This document shows positions 30,019-38,563 of a stretch of 39,438 nucleotides of DNA, one piece after another. The translations under genes and the position numbers were made by a program. Position 1 is the first letter of the stretch. Each line of letters opens with the position of its first letter. Source of the stretch: Candidatus Magasanikbacteria bacterium GW2011_GWA2_37_8 (GTDB taxonomy: Bacteria; Patescibacteriota; Patescibacteriia; Magasanikbacterales; GWA2-37-8); assembly GCA_000992085.1 (NCBI GenBank), contig LBTN01000013.1, positions 1 through 39,438 of the forward strand. The letters are read 5' to 3'. The notes under the pieces are model-generated. The model was not told where the DNA came from. It ran no database searches and worked only from the letters and a program-made list of their open reading frames with translations.

Positions 30019-31242
30019 ATGAATAATGCTTTCGAAAATGCCATGACCCAATTGGATCAGGCCGCGAATATCATGAATCTTAACAAAGATATTTATGCAG
30101 TTTTAAAACAATCAGATCGTGTGCTTATCGTTTCTATCCCAGTTAAAATGGATAGCGGTGAAGTAAAGGTTTTTACTGGTTATCGTTCTCAATATAATAA
30201 CGCTATGGGCCCATACAAGGGTGGTATCCGCTACCATTGGAATGTGAGTATTGATGAAGTAAAAGCTTTATCTTTTTGGATGATGATTAAATGTGCTACG
30301 GTAAATATTCCTATGGGTGGTGGTAAGGGTGGAATAATTGTAAATCCTAAAGAATTATCCATTGGAGAACTAGAAAGATTATCTCGTGGGTATATTCAAA
30401 AAATTTGGCGTGAAATTGGTTCGGATAAAGATGTGCCAGCACCAGATGTGTATACTACCCCACAAATTATGGGCTGGATGCGTGATGAATATGAAAAATT
30501 GGTTGGGCATTCTGACCCAGGTGTAATTACTGGTAAGGCTATTCCTAACGGTGGTTCGGAAGGTCGCGAAACCGCCACTGCCCAAGGTGGTGTATATGTA
30601 GTAAAAGAATTAGCTAAAAAACTTGGTTTAAACCCATCCGAAACAAAAGTGGCAGTGCAAGGTATGGGTAATGTGGGTGGTTTTATGGCTAAAATTTTGC
30701 ATGAAGAAGGATATGATATTGTGGCGATCAGCGATTCTAAGGGTGGAATTTATAGCGAAAATTTAGATTTGAATGCAGTGTTTGCACATAAAGAAGCCAC
30801 TGGTTCTGTACAAAATTTAGAAGGTACAAAAAATGTTACCAACGAAGAATTACTAGAATTACCAGTAGATATTTTGGTGCCAGCTGCCTTAGAAAATCAA
30901 ATTCATAAAGATAACGTTGATAAAATTTTAGCTAAAGCCATTGTAGAAATGGCCAATGGGCCAGTTACCCCCGAAGCTGATGAAATTTTAAAACAAAAAA
31001 ATGTTCCAGTGGTGCCTGATGTTTTGGCTAATGCTGGTGGTGTAACTGTATCTTGTTTTGAATGGGAACAAAACAACAAAAATGAGCATTGGACTGAAGC
31101 AGAAGTTTTTGCCAAGTTAGAACCAATGATGGTGCAAGCTTTTAATGAAGTTTGGGAAACAAAAGAAAAATACAATGTAGCCATGAGAGTAGCCGCTTTT
31201 GTAAAAGCAATTGAACGAGTGGCAGCTAAAATGAAAATTTAA
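30019..31242 (+). CDS. gdhA: Glutamate dehydrogenase (Glu/Leu/Phe/Val family)
   Basis: YKGGIRYHWNVSIDEVKALSFWMMIKCATVNIPMGGGKGGI, DVPAPDVYTTPQIMGWMRDEY, VQGMGNVGG. Confidence 0.93.
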   Translation: MNNAFENAMTQLDQAANIMNLNKDIYAVLKQSDRVLIVSIPVKMDSGEVKVFTGYRSQYNNAMGPYKGGIRYHWNVSIDEVKALSFWMMIKCATVNIPMGGGKGGIIVNPKELSIGELERLSRGYIQKIWREIGSDKDVPAPDVYTTPQIMGWMRDEYEKLVGHSDPGVITGKAIPNGGSEGRETATAQGGVYVVKELAKKLGLNPSETKVAVQGMGNVGGFMAKILHEEGYDIVAISDSKGGIYSENLDLNAVFAHKEATGSVQNLEGTKNVTNEELLELPVDILVPAALENQIHKDNVDKILAKAIVEMANGPVTPEADEILKQKNVPVVPDVLANAGGVTVSCFEWEQNNKNEHWTEAEVFAKLEPMMVQAFNEVWETKEKYNVAMRVAAFVKAIERVAAKMKI

Positions 31243-31247
31243 TATTT

Positions 31248-32105
31248 ATGCCAGAATTGCCCGAAGTAGAAACGATTAAACGCGATTTATTTAAACGAAT
31301 CTTGAACCACAAGATTCGTTTGGTTGAAATTCGTGATAAGAAAATAGTAAAGTCCAATAATTTTGTTAAAAAATTAATTGGTAATGAAATAAAGGGTATT
31401 GAGAGGCGAGGCAAGTTGTTGATATTTGTTTTAAAAAATAAAGAATATTTATTAGTTCATTTAAAAATGACCGGTCAACTAATGTTTAAAGCTAAAAATA
31501 AGTCTGGTAATGTTATAGGCGGACACAGTTTAACAAAAATGGAGGATAATTTTAGTGAAAAATTTACACGAGTGGTAATTGATTTTGGAGTGGGGAAGTT
31601 GTTTTTTAATGATATGCGGCGGTTTGGGTATATGAAGATAGTTGGGGAAGAAGAAAAAGAAAAAATTATTACTAAAGATTTTGGTATCGAGCCGTTGACG
31701 CCAGATTTTACTTGGGATAAATTTAACAAATTATTTAACAAGCGCACAACGTCTATTAAAGCTTTTTTGTTAAATCAAAAAATTATTGCTGGATTAGGTA
31801 ATATTTATGCCGATGAAGCTTGTTTTTGTGCAGGAATTAAACCAGACAGGCAAGTAAACAATATAAATTTAGAAGAAATAAAAAAATTATTTAAATGTAT
31901 ACCAAAAATTTTGCAACTGGCAATAAAAAATCGTGGTACTACTTTTAATAGTTTTGTTGATGGCGATGGTCAAAAGGGAAGTCATTTTAATTTTTTAAAA
32001 GTTTACGGCAGACACAAAGAAAAATGTAAACGTTGTTCAGAAAAAATAAAGAAAATTCGTCTAGTTGGCCGAGGAACACATTTTTGTCCGGGGTGCCAGA
32101 AATAA
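31248..32105 (+). CDS. mutM: Formamidopyrimidine-DNA glycosylase MutM (Fpg)
   Basis: MPELPEVETIKRDL; C-terminal zinc finger CKRCSEKIKKIRLVGRGTHFCPGCQK. Confidence 0.95.
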   Translation: MPELPEVETIKRDLFKRILNHKIRLVEIRDKKIVKSNNFVKKLIGNEIKGIERRGKLLIFVLKNKEYLLVHLKMTGQLMFKAKNKSGNVIGGHSLTKMEDNFSEKFTRVVIDFGVGKLFFNDMRRFGYMKIVGEEEKEKIITKDFGIEPLTPDFTWDKFNKLFNKRTTSIKAFLLNQKIIAGLGNIYADEACFCAGIKPDRQVNNINLEEIKKLFKCIPKILQLAIKNRGTTFNSFVDGDGQKGSHFNFLKVYGRHKEKCKRCSEKIKKIRLVGRGTHFCPGCQK

Positions 32106-32190
32106 GGCTGTTTCTTGCTTTTTTATCTATACTTTAGTAAAATTAAGATTACCAATTAAGGTAATTTTTGATATATACTTTTATGATCTA

Positions 32191-35067
32191 TTGAGTCATA
32201 AAAATATATATTCCGGAATATATAAAACCAAAGACAATAGTGATAAACCCAAATATTATGTTTTGGATATGTTTCCGTATCCTTCTGGTGCTGGGTTGCA
32301 CGTTGGTCACCCTAAGGGATATATTGCCACCGATGTTGTAGCCAGAATGAAAATGATGCAAGGGTACAATGTGCTTCACCCTATGGGTTGGGATGCTTTT
32401 GGGCTTCCAGCAGAAAATTATGCTTTAAAAAACAAAGTACATCCTTCGGTAGCTACCGAAGAAAATATAAAAACTTTTAAAAAACAATTAGGTTTACTTG
32501 GTCTTACTTATGATTGGGATCGCGAAGTAAATACCACTGATCCAGAATATTACAAATGGACCCAATGGGCATTTATTCAAATGTTTAAGCGTGGGCTCGC
32601 GTTTGAGTCTTATGAACCAATTAATTGGTGCCCTGAATGTAAAACTGGTTTGGCTAATGAAGATTTGGAAAATGGTTTGTGCGAACGTTGTGGTAGTGTA
32701 GTGGTGCAAAAACCGATGCGTCAGTGGGTGCTTAAAATTACCGACTATGCAGAAAGATTATTGAATGATATTGATAAGTTGGATAAATGGCCAACTTCAA
32801 TTAAAGAAATGCAGAAAAATTGGATTGGAAAGAGTGAAGGGGCGACAGTAAAATTTTCTGTCATTTCGAACGAAGGTGAGAAATCTGCGCTCGAGGTTTT
32901 TACCACTAGGCCAGATACTTTGTTTGGAGCAACATATTGTGTAATTGCGCCAGAACATGAATTGATAATGAATCAAGAATCAAGAATCAAGAATTATGAC
33001 GAAGTAAAAAATTATGTTGAGAATGCAAAAAAGAAAACTACTTTAGAAAGAACTGATTTGCAGAAAGAAAAAACTGGTGTAGAAGTAAAAGGTATAAAAG
33101 CAATTAATCCAGTAAATAACGAAGAGCTGCCAATTTTTGTAGCTGATTATGTTTTGGGCGGATATGGTACAGGCGCGATTATGGCAGTGCCAGCTCACGA
33201 TGAACGTGATTTTGAGTTTGCTAAAAAATATAATTTGCCAATTAAACGAGTGGTGGCACCGCATTTTGTTGATCCTGCTAATCCACCACATTCTGATTTG
33301 CCAACTACTAGGCGTAAAACTATTCATGTTATTATTCGCAATCCAAAAGACGGTAAGGTTTTGCTTTTAAATTGGTTTACAAATCTTACTCCAAGTCGTC
33401 CACATTTGCATACTTTAGTCCTTGGCGGGATAGAGGAAGGAGAAAATTTAGCTGTGGCCGCAATTAGAGAAGCACAAGAAGAAACTGGCTACAAGAATTT
33501 TAAGTTTTTAAAAGAAGTAGATTTAGAAGTTCATACTGAATATTATACTGAACACAAAGGGCAGAATCGCTATGCAGAAATTCATATAGTAGAATTGGAA
33601 TTAGAAGACGAAGAAAGAGAAAAAATTCCAGAGAGTGAATTAAAAAACCATGAGCCAGTTTGGGTAGAAGAAAAAGAAGTGCCAGAGAAGTTAAATGTTA
33701 TTGATGGTCCAATAATTTGGGGTGCTTATAAGAATGGTTACTTCGCCTTTACTGAAGATGGTGTAACTGTCAATTCTGAATTTTTAAATAATTTAAAAAC
33801 TCCAGAGGCGAAAACAAAAATAATTGCCTGGTTGGAAGAGCAAGGCGTGGGTAAAAGAAAAGTACAATACAAATTACGTGATTGGGTATTTTCTCGACAA
33901 CGTTATTGGGGCGAGCCAATCCCACTTGTTAATTGTGGAAAATGTGGTTGGGTATCAGTGCCTGAATTAGAATTACCACTTAAATTACCGGAAGTAAAAA
34001 ATTATGAACCAAGTGGAACAGGGGAGTCGCCACTCGCAAATATTGAAAAATGGGTGAATACCATTTGTCCAGTGTGTGGCGGGCCAGCAAAAAGAGAAAC
34101 TAATACCATGCCACAGTGGGCAGGCTCGTGTTGGTATTACCTCGCATATTGCATGCTTGGAAAGGAAAAAGGAGTAAGGAGTAAGGAAAAATATAAATGG
34201 GATAAAGAAAAAATAAATTATTGGAATCCGGTGGATTTGTATGTTGGCGGTGCCGAACATGCTACGCGTCATCTTATCTACGCTCGTTTTTGGCATAAGT
34301 TTTTGTTTGATATTGGCGTAGTAGCGAACGAAGAACCATTTACACGTTTGCAAAATGTGGGTTTGATTTTGGCTGAAGATGGACGAAAAATGAGTAAACG
34401 TTGGAACAATGTTATCAATCCAAATGATATGGTAGATCAGTTTGGCGCAGATGCAATGAGATTGTATGAAATGTTTATGGGGCCGTTTGATCAGCCGTGC
34501 GCTTGGAGTACAAATGGCGTGGTAGGTACAAGAAGGTTTTTAGAAAAGGTGTGGTGGTTAAGTGAAAAAGTTAATGATTTAGAAGATAACAAAACTAATG
34601 AGAAAACAAAATTAGATACATTACTTCATCAAACTATAAAAAAAGTTACCGAAGATATTGAAGCGATGAGATATAACACCGCAATTTCTCAGTTGATGAT
34701 TTTGGTGAATGAGATGTCAAAAGAAAATCAGCTATTTCTTACTCATTATTCCTTACTCCTTCAATTGCTTGCTCCCTTTGCTCCTCATGTTTCAGAAGAA
34801 TTGTGGTATGAATTAGGGAATAATGAATCCATTTTTGAGTCCGTATGGCCGCAGTGTGATAATGCACTAGCCAAATCAGAAACTTTTACTTTGGCTATTC
34901 AGATTAATGGTAAATTGCGTGAGACTATTGAGGTGTCTGCTGATATATCAGAAGAAGAAGCAAAAGCTCAAGTTTTGGCTTTGCCACAAATTCAAAAGTG
35001 GTTGGAAGATAAAGAACCAAAGAAAATAATTTATGTAAAAGGGAAATTAATTAGTATTGTAGTTTAG
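32191..35067 (+). CDS. leuS: Leucyl-tRNA synthetase with inserted Nudix domain (5' end uncertain)
   Basis: KPKYYVLDMFPYPSGAGLHVGHPKGY, VFTTRPDTLFGATY, VPAHDERDFEFAKKY, RKMSKRWNNVINP; Nudix box GGIEEGENLAVAAIREAQEETGY. Confidence 0.93.
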   Translation: MSHKNIYSGIYKTKDNSDKPKYYVLDMFPYPSGAGLHVGHPKGYIATDVVARMKMMQGYNVLHPMGWDAFGLPAENYALKNKVHPSVATEENIKTFKKQLGLLGLTYDWDREVNTTDPEYYKWTQWAFIQMFKRGLAFESYEPINWCPECKTGLANEDLENGLCERCGSVVVQKPMRQWVLKITDYAERLLNDIDKLDKWPTSIKEMQKNWIGKSEGATVKFSVISNEGEKSALEVFTTRPDTLFGATYCVIAPEHELIMNQESRIKNYDEVKNYVENAKKKTTLERTDLQKEKTGVEVKGIKAINPVNNEELPIFVADYVLGGYGTGAIMAVPAHDERDFEFAKKYNLPIKRVVAPHFVDPANPPHSDLPTTRRKTIHVIIRNPKDGKVLLLNWFTNLTPSRPHLHTLVLGGIEEGENLAVAAIREAQEETGYKNFKFLKEVDLEVHTEYYTEHKGQNRYAEIHIVELELEDEEREKIPESELKNHEPVWVEEKEVPEKLNVIDGPIIWGAYKNGYFAFTEDGVTVNSEFLNNLKTPEAKTKIIAWLEEQGVGKRKVQYKLRDWVFSRQRYWGEPIPLVNCGKCGWVSVPELELPLKLPEVKNYEPSGTGESPLANIEKWVNTICPVCGGPAKRETNTMPQWAGSCWYYLAYCMLGKEKGVRSKEKYKWDKEKINYWNPVDLYVGGAEHATRHLIYARFWHKFLFDIGVVANEEPFTRLQNVGLILAEDGRKMSKRWNNVINPNDMVDQFGADAMRLYEMFMGPFDQPCAWSTNGVVGTRRFLEKVWWLSEKVNDLEDNKTNEKTKLDTLLHQTIKKVTEDIEAMRYNTAISQLMILVNEMSKENQLFLTHYSLLLQLLAPFAPHVSEELWYELGNNESIFESVWPQCDNALAKSETFTLAIQINGKLRETIEVSADISEEEAKAQVLALPQIQKWLEDKEPKKIIYVKGKLISIVV
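32970..32997 (+). repeat. Heptanucleotide array (GAATCAA family) inside leuS
   Basis: GAATCAA x3, GAATTAT. Confidence 0.88.
34162..34189 (+). repeat. Heptanucleotide array inside leuS
   Basis: AAGGAAA AAGGAGT AAGGAGT AAGGAAA. Confidence 0.9.
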
Positions 35068-35071
35068 GATT

Positions 35072-36595
35072 ATGTTAGGAGGGGCGAAAGAAAAAATAAT
35101 TAATTCAAAAAGCAGAACATTTTTATTGTTCTGTTTTTGTTTTATTTTTGGTGTGGGTATTTTTTCTGGTTTCGAACTTGCTGCGTATTGGTTGTATCGT
35201 TTGTATTTGTTGTTGTTCTTATTAGGATTTTTATTAATTTTATTTTGGCATAAAATTAACTGGCGATTTTTTTTGTTGGGCGGGGTATTTTTTGTGTTAG
35301 GTGGAGCACGCTTTATGTTTTCTGTGCCAGCTGAAGATAATCCGAATTTAATTAAATTTTATAATGGAGAACAAAAGGATTTGGTTGGTTATGTAGCGGA
35401 TGAGCCAGAAATCGGAATAGATGGGGCGAAGTATGTAGTACAAATTTTAGATAACAATATTTCAGGTAAAATTTTAGTGAATTTACCTCTTTATCCACAA
35501 TACCAATATGGTGATGAATTAAAATTAAAATGTAATTTACAATCACCAAAAAATTTTGTTGGTAGTAATTTTCGTTATGACAATTATTTGGCCAGGCAGG
35601 GGGTTTGGTCGGTGTGTGGTTCACCTGTCATCCTGAGCGTTGGCGAAGGATCTTCGCCACAATCGTTTGGAATTGCGCTAAAAAATAAAATGTTGATACT
35701 CAAATCGTATGTAGGCGATAAAATAAACACATTATGGCCAGAACCAGAATCAAGTTTGATGGCCGGGTTGTTATATGGCGCGCGTTCTAGCATGCCAGAT
35801 GAAATAAAGAATAATTTTAATAAAGTTGGTCTAACTCATATTGTGGCAATTTCTGGTTACAATATTAGTATTATCGCTGCAATTTTAATGGTTAGCTTGA
35901 TAAGTTTTGGCTTAAATCGTCGACGTGCTTTTTGGTTTTGTATTAGTGGAATAATTTTATTTGTTTTATTTACTGGTGCCACTGCATCGGTTGTGCGTGC
36001 CGGTATTATGGGTATTATTGTATTGTTGGCTAATCAATTAGGCAGATTATCGCGAGTAGGTAATATATTGGTTGCCACCGCGGTGATTATTTTACTAATT
36101 AACCCCTATGTGTTAATTTGGGACGCCGGTTTTCAATTATCTTTTATAGCCACCATGGGGTTAATTTATTTAAGCCCAATTATTGAAGAAAAGATAAATT
36201 TAAATAAAAAATTAGTTGGATTAAAAAGTTTGTTACTAGAAAGTTTGATTTCCACATTGTCGGCCATTATCGCTACGTTGCCACTTATACTTTACCAATT
36301 TGGCAGGTTATCTGTTGTGGCACCATTAGCGAATATTTTAATTTTATGGATAATTCCCTGGTTAATGTTTTTTGGTTTTATTTCAGTTGTATTAAGCGTA
36401 ATATTTTTTCCATTAGGGTTAGTATTAGCTTGGATTACTGGACTAGGATTAAAATATGTTATAATATTAACCGAGTGGTTAGCTGGTTTCTCTTGGTCAT
36501 CGATTGAGATTAGTTTGCCGATTTGGGGGTTGATAGGGTTGTATGTAATTTTGATATTTGTGATAATAAGAAGTAAAAAGAAAATACATTTATGA
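35072..36595 (+). CDS. ComEC/Rec2-type competence membrane domain protein
   Basis: DUF4131-like N-terminus, ESSLMAGLLYGARSSMPDEIKNNFNKVGLTHIVAISGYNISIIA, multiple TM. Confidence 0.88.
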   Translation: MLGGAKEKIINSKSRTFLLFCFCFIFGVGIFSGFELAAYWLYRLYLLLFLLGFLLILFWHKINWRFFLLGGVFFVLGGARFMFSVPAEDNPNLIKFYNGEQKDLVGYVADEPEIGIDGAKYVVQILDNNISGKILVNLPLYPQYQYGDELKLKCNLQSPKNFVGSNFRYDNYLARQGVWSVCGSPVILSVGEGSSPQSFGIALKNKMLILKSYVGDKINTLWPEPESSLMAGLLYGARSSMPDEIKNNFNKVGLTHIVAISGYNISIIAAILMVSLISFGLNRRRAFWFCISGIILFVLFTGATASVVRAGIMGIIVLLANQLGRLSRVGNILVATAVIILLINPYVLIWDAGFQLSFIATMGLIYLSPIIEEKINLNKKLVGLKSLLLESLISTLSAIIATLPLILYQFGRLSVVAPLANILILWIIPWLMFFGFISVVLSVIFFPLGLVLAWITGLGLKYVIILTEWLAGFSWSSIEISLPIWGLIGLYVILIFVIIRSKKKIHL

Positions 36596-37197
36596 AAAAA
36601 ATAAAAGTTTTATCTTCTTCGGTTGGTTATGATTTGGCCGCTAAAGATTATGATAAGAAAGAATCATATTTAAATAGTTTTGAAACAGACAAATTGTTGC
36701 CTTTGCTTGGAGATTTGGACGGTAAAAAAGTTTTAGATGTGGGGGCGGGTACAGGTAGGCTAACATTAAAATTAGCCAAAGCAGGGGCAGAAGTGGTTGC
36801 GCTTGATGTGTCAGAGGAAATGCTTAAAAGAATTATGAATTATGAATCAAGAATCAAGGTAGTGATTGGTGATGCAGAAGATTTGCCATTTCCAAATGAG
36901 AGTTTTGATTTTGTTACTGCTGCTTTTTTAGTTGTTCATTTAAAAGATTTGGAACGGTTTTTTGATGAAGTTTACAGGGTATTAAAACCAAATGGTAAAT
37001 TTTTAGTCACTAATATTAATCAAAAAGAACCGCCAGAAGTAAATACAAAAGAGGGGATAATAAAAATAGAGTCATATTATCATCGGCCAGAAAAAGTAGT
37101 AGAGGAGTTGGAAAAATTAGCATTTAATATTGAGAAAGAAGAATTTGTTAAAGAAAATGAGGTGTGGATTAATCAAATTATTTTGGCGAGCAAATAA
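36592..37197 (+). CDS. Class I SAM-dependent methyltransferase
   Basis: VLDVGAGTGRLTLKLAKAGAEVVALDVSEEMLKR...GDAEDLPFPNESFDFVTAAFL; ATGA overlap with the upstream gene. Confidence 0.9.
   Translation: MKKIKVLSSSVGYDLAAKDYDKKESYLNSFETDKLLPLLGDLDGKKVLDVGAGTGRLTLKLAKAGAEVVALDVSEEMLKRIMNYESRIKVVIGDAEDLPFPNESFDFVTAAFLVVHLKDLERFFDEVYRVLKPNGKFLVTNINQKEPPEVNTKEGIIKIESYYHRPEKVVEELEKLAFNIEKEEFVKENEVWINQIILASK
36830..36857 (+). repeat. Heptanucleotide array (GAATTAT/GAATCAA family) inside the methyltransferase gene
   Basis: GAATTAT x2, GAATCAA x2. Confidence 0.88.
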
Positions 37198-37199
37198 TC

Positions 37200-37669
37200 A
37201 CTTCTTTACACACCAACCGTTCTTTATATATTACAGGCCAATTGCCTCTTACTTTTTTGAAAAAGTAAGCAAAAACTTCGAGCTGGTGGTTCGTGTCGGA
37301 TAATTTAGGGTTCATTAATGTTTTTGACTCGAACTCCCCCGCATACTGCGGGGTCAAACAACGAGTCAAATCCGCCCGTAGGGCGGATCACATTAATTCA
37401 CCTCTAAATTAAACCTCACTCACCAAGGCTCGGGACAGTTGGTTGGCCAACGTTGGCCAGGCGAGCGTTGAGAATTTAGAATGGTAATTAAGAGATGGAG
37501 TATGAGTGTCCCCGCAGGGGTTTGGCTCGTTGTTTGAGCGAAGCGAGTTCGAGCCAAAAACGAATACGCAATCCTTAATTAGCGTTCTAACATTCTCATT
37601 GTCTCGCGATTTCTTTGAGTCCCTTTCTTATAAAAGAAAGGGACAAGAACGGGTGGTATGTGAAGAAGT
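37200..37669. repeat. ~470-bp nested palindromic intergenic element with ~24-bp terminal inverted repeats
   Basis: ACTTCTTTACACACCAACCGTTCT (37200-37223) versus AGAACGGGTGGTATGTGAAGAAGT (37646-37669), inverted with 3 mismatches; 16-bp palindrome TGGCCAACGTTGGCCA at 37444-37459; at least six internal hairpins. Confidence 0.85.
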
Positions 37670-37686
37670 ATTAAATAAGAAAGATT

Positions 37687-38547
37687 ATGAAAAAAATAAT
37701 TATAGTCCTATTAATACTACTTGCGTTGGTTTTAGGGCTATTTTTTTATATAAAATTTTATTCTTCAAACAAATTTCAGATTATTTTTTTAAACGTTGGT
37801 CAAGGTGATTCTGCTTTGATTAAATTTCGTAATGGCGAAAAAATGTTAGTTGACTGTGGGCCAGATCGAAAGATTCTATCTAAATTAGGGCAATATCTGC
37901 CTTTTTACGATCGCACAATTGATGTTTTACTTGTAACACACCCGGATTTAGATCATTATGGTGGCTGTGCAGATATTTTAAAACGTTATCAGGTAAAAAA
38001 GATTATTACTAATGGTGAAATCAAAGATTCTGACCCGTTTTTTCAAGTATGGCAAAAAATGGTAATGCAAGAAAATGCAGAAAATTTAGTAGTTTTTTAC
38101 CCTGAAGAAATAATTATTGCCAGTACCACTTTTAAATTTTTATCACCGGATAATAGTTTGGGTTTAGAAGATAAAATAAAAGAGGGTAATAATAACTCTA
38201 TTGTTTTTCAATTACAGGATTTGGCTGTTGGTAAAGTTTTGTTTACCGGAGATATGGAATTACCTTTAGAAAATGCTTTGTTAACAAAATATTGCCCAGA
38301 TTTTACATCTTCTACCTTACCCTGTCCGAGTTTGCAATCCGATTATCTCAAAGTTGGTCATCACGGCAGTGATAGTTCTTCGGGTGATAATTTTTTACAA
38401 GCAGTTAATCCAAAAGTATCAATTATCTCCGTTGGCAAAAATACTTTTGGCCATCCTTCGTTTCGAGTGTTACGACATTTAGAAAGAGCTGGTACAGTAA
38501 TCTGGCGGACAGACGAAAAAAATGATATAATAATTGGAGAAAATTAA
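37687..38547 (+). CDS. ComEC-type metallo-beta-lactamase-fold hydrolase
   Basis: FLNVGQGDSALIKFRNGEKMLVDCGPD...LLVTHPDLDHYGGCADIL...LKVGHHGSDSSSGDNFL. Confidence 0.92.
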   Translation: MKKIIIVLLILLALVLGLFFYIKFYSSNKFQIIFLNVGQGDSALIKFRNGEKMLVDCGPDRKILSKLGQYLPFYDRTIDVLLVTHPDLDHYGGCADILKRYQVKKIITNGEIKDSDPFFQVWQKMVMQENAENLVVFYPEEIIIASTTFKFLSPDNSLGLEDKIKEGNNNSIVFQLQDLAVGKVLFTGDMELPLENALLTKYCPDFTSSTLPCPSLQSDYLKVGHHGSDSSSGDNFLQAVNPKVSIISVGKNTFGHPSFRVLRHLERAGTVIWRTDEKNDIIIGEN

Positions 38548-38563
38548 TAAGTAACAATTAACA

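Noticed and set aside
32065-32190. N-terminal extension of the leuS ORF (MAEEHIFVRGARNK...)
   Set aside because: Overlaps the conserved C-terminal zinc finger of mutM in another frame and does not resemble LeuRS.
37506-37808. 100-aa ORF MSPQGFGSLFERSEFEPK...
   Set aside because: Begins inside the palindromic element and overlaps the well-supported MBL-fold gene in another frame; considered spurious.
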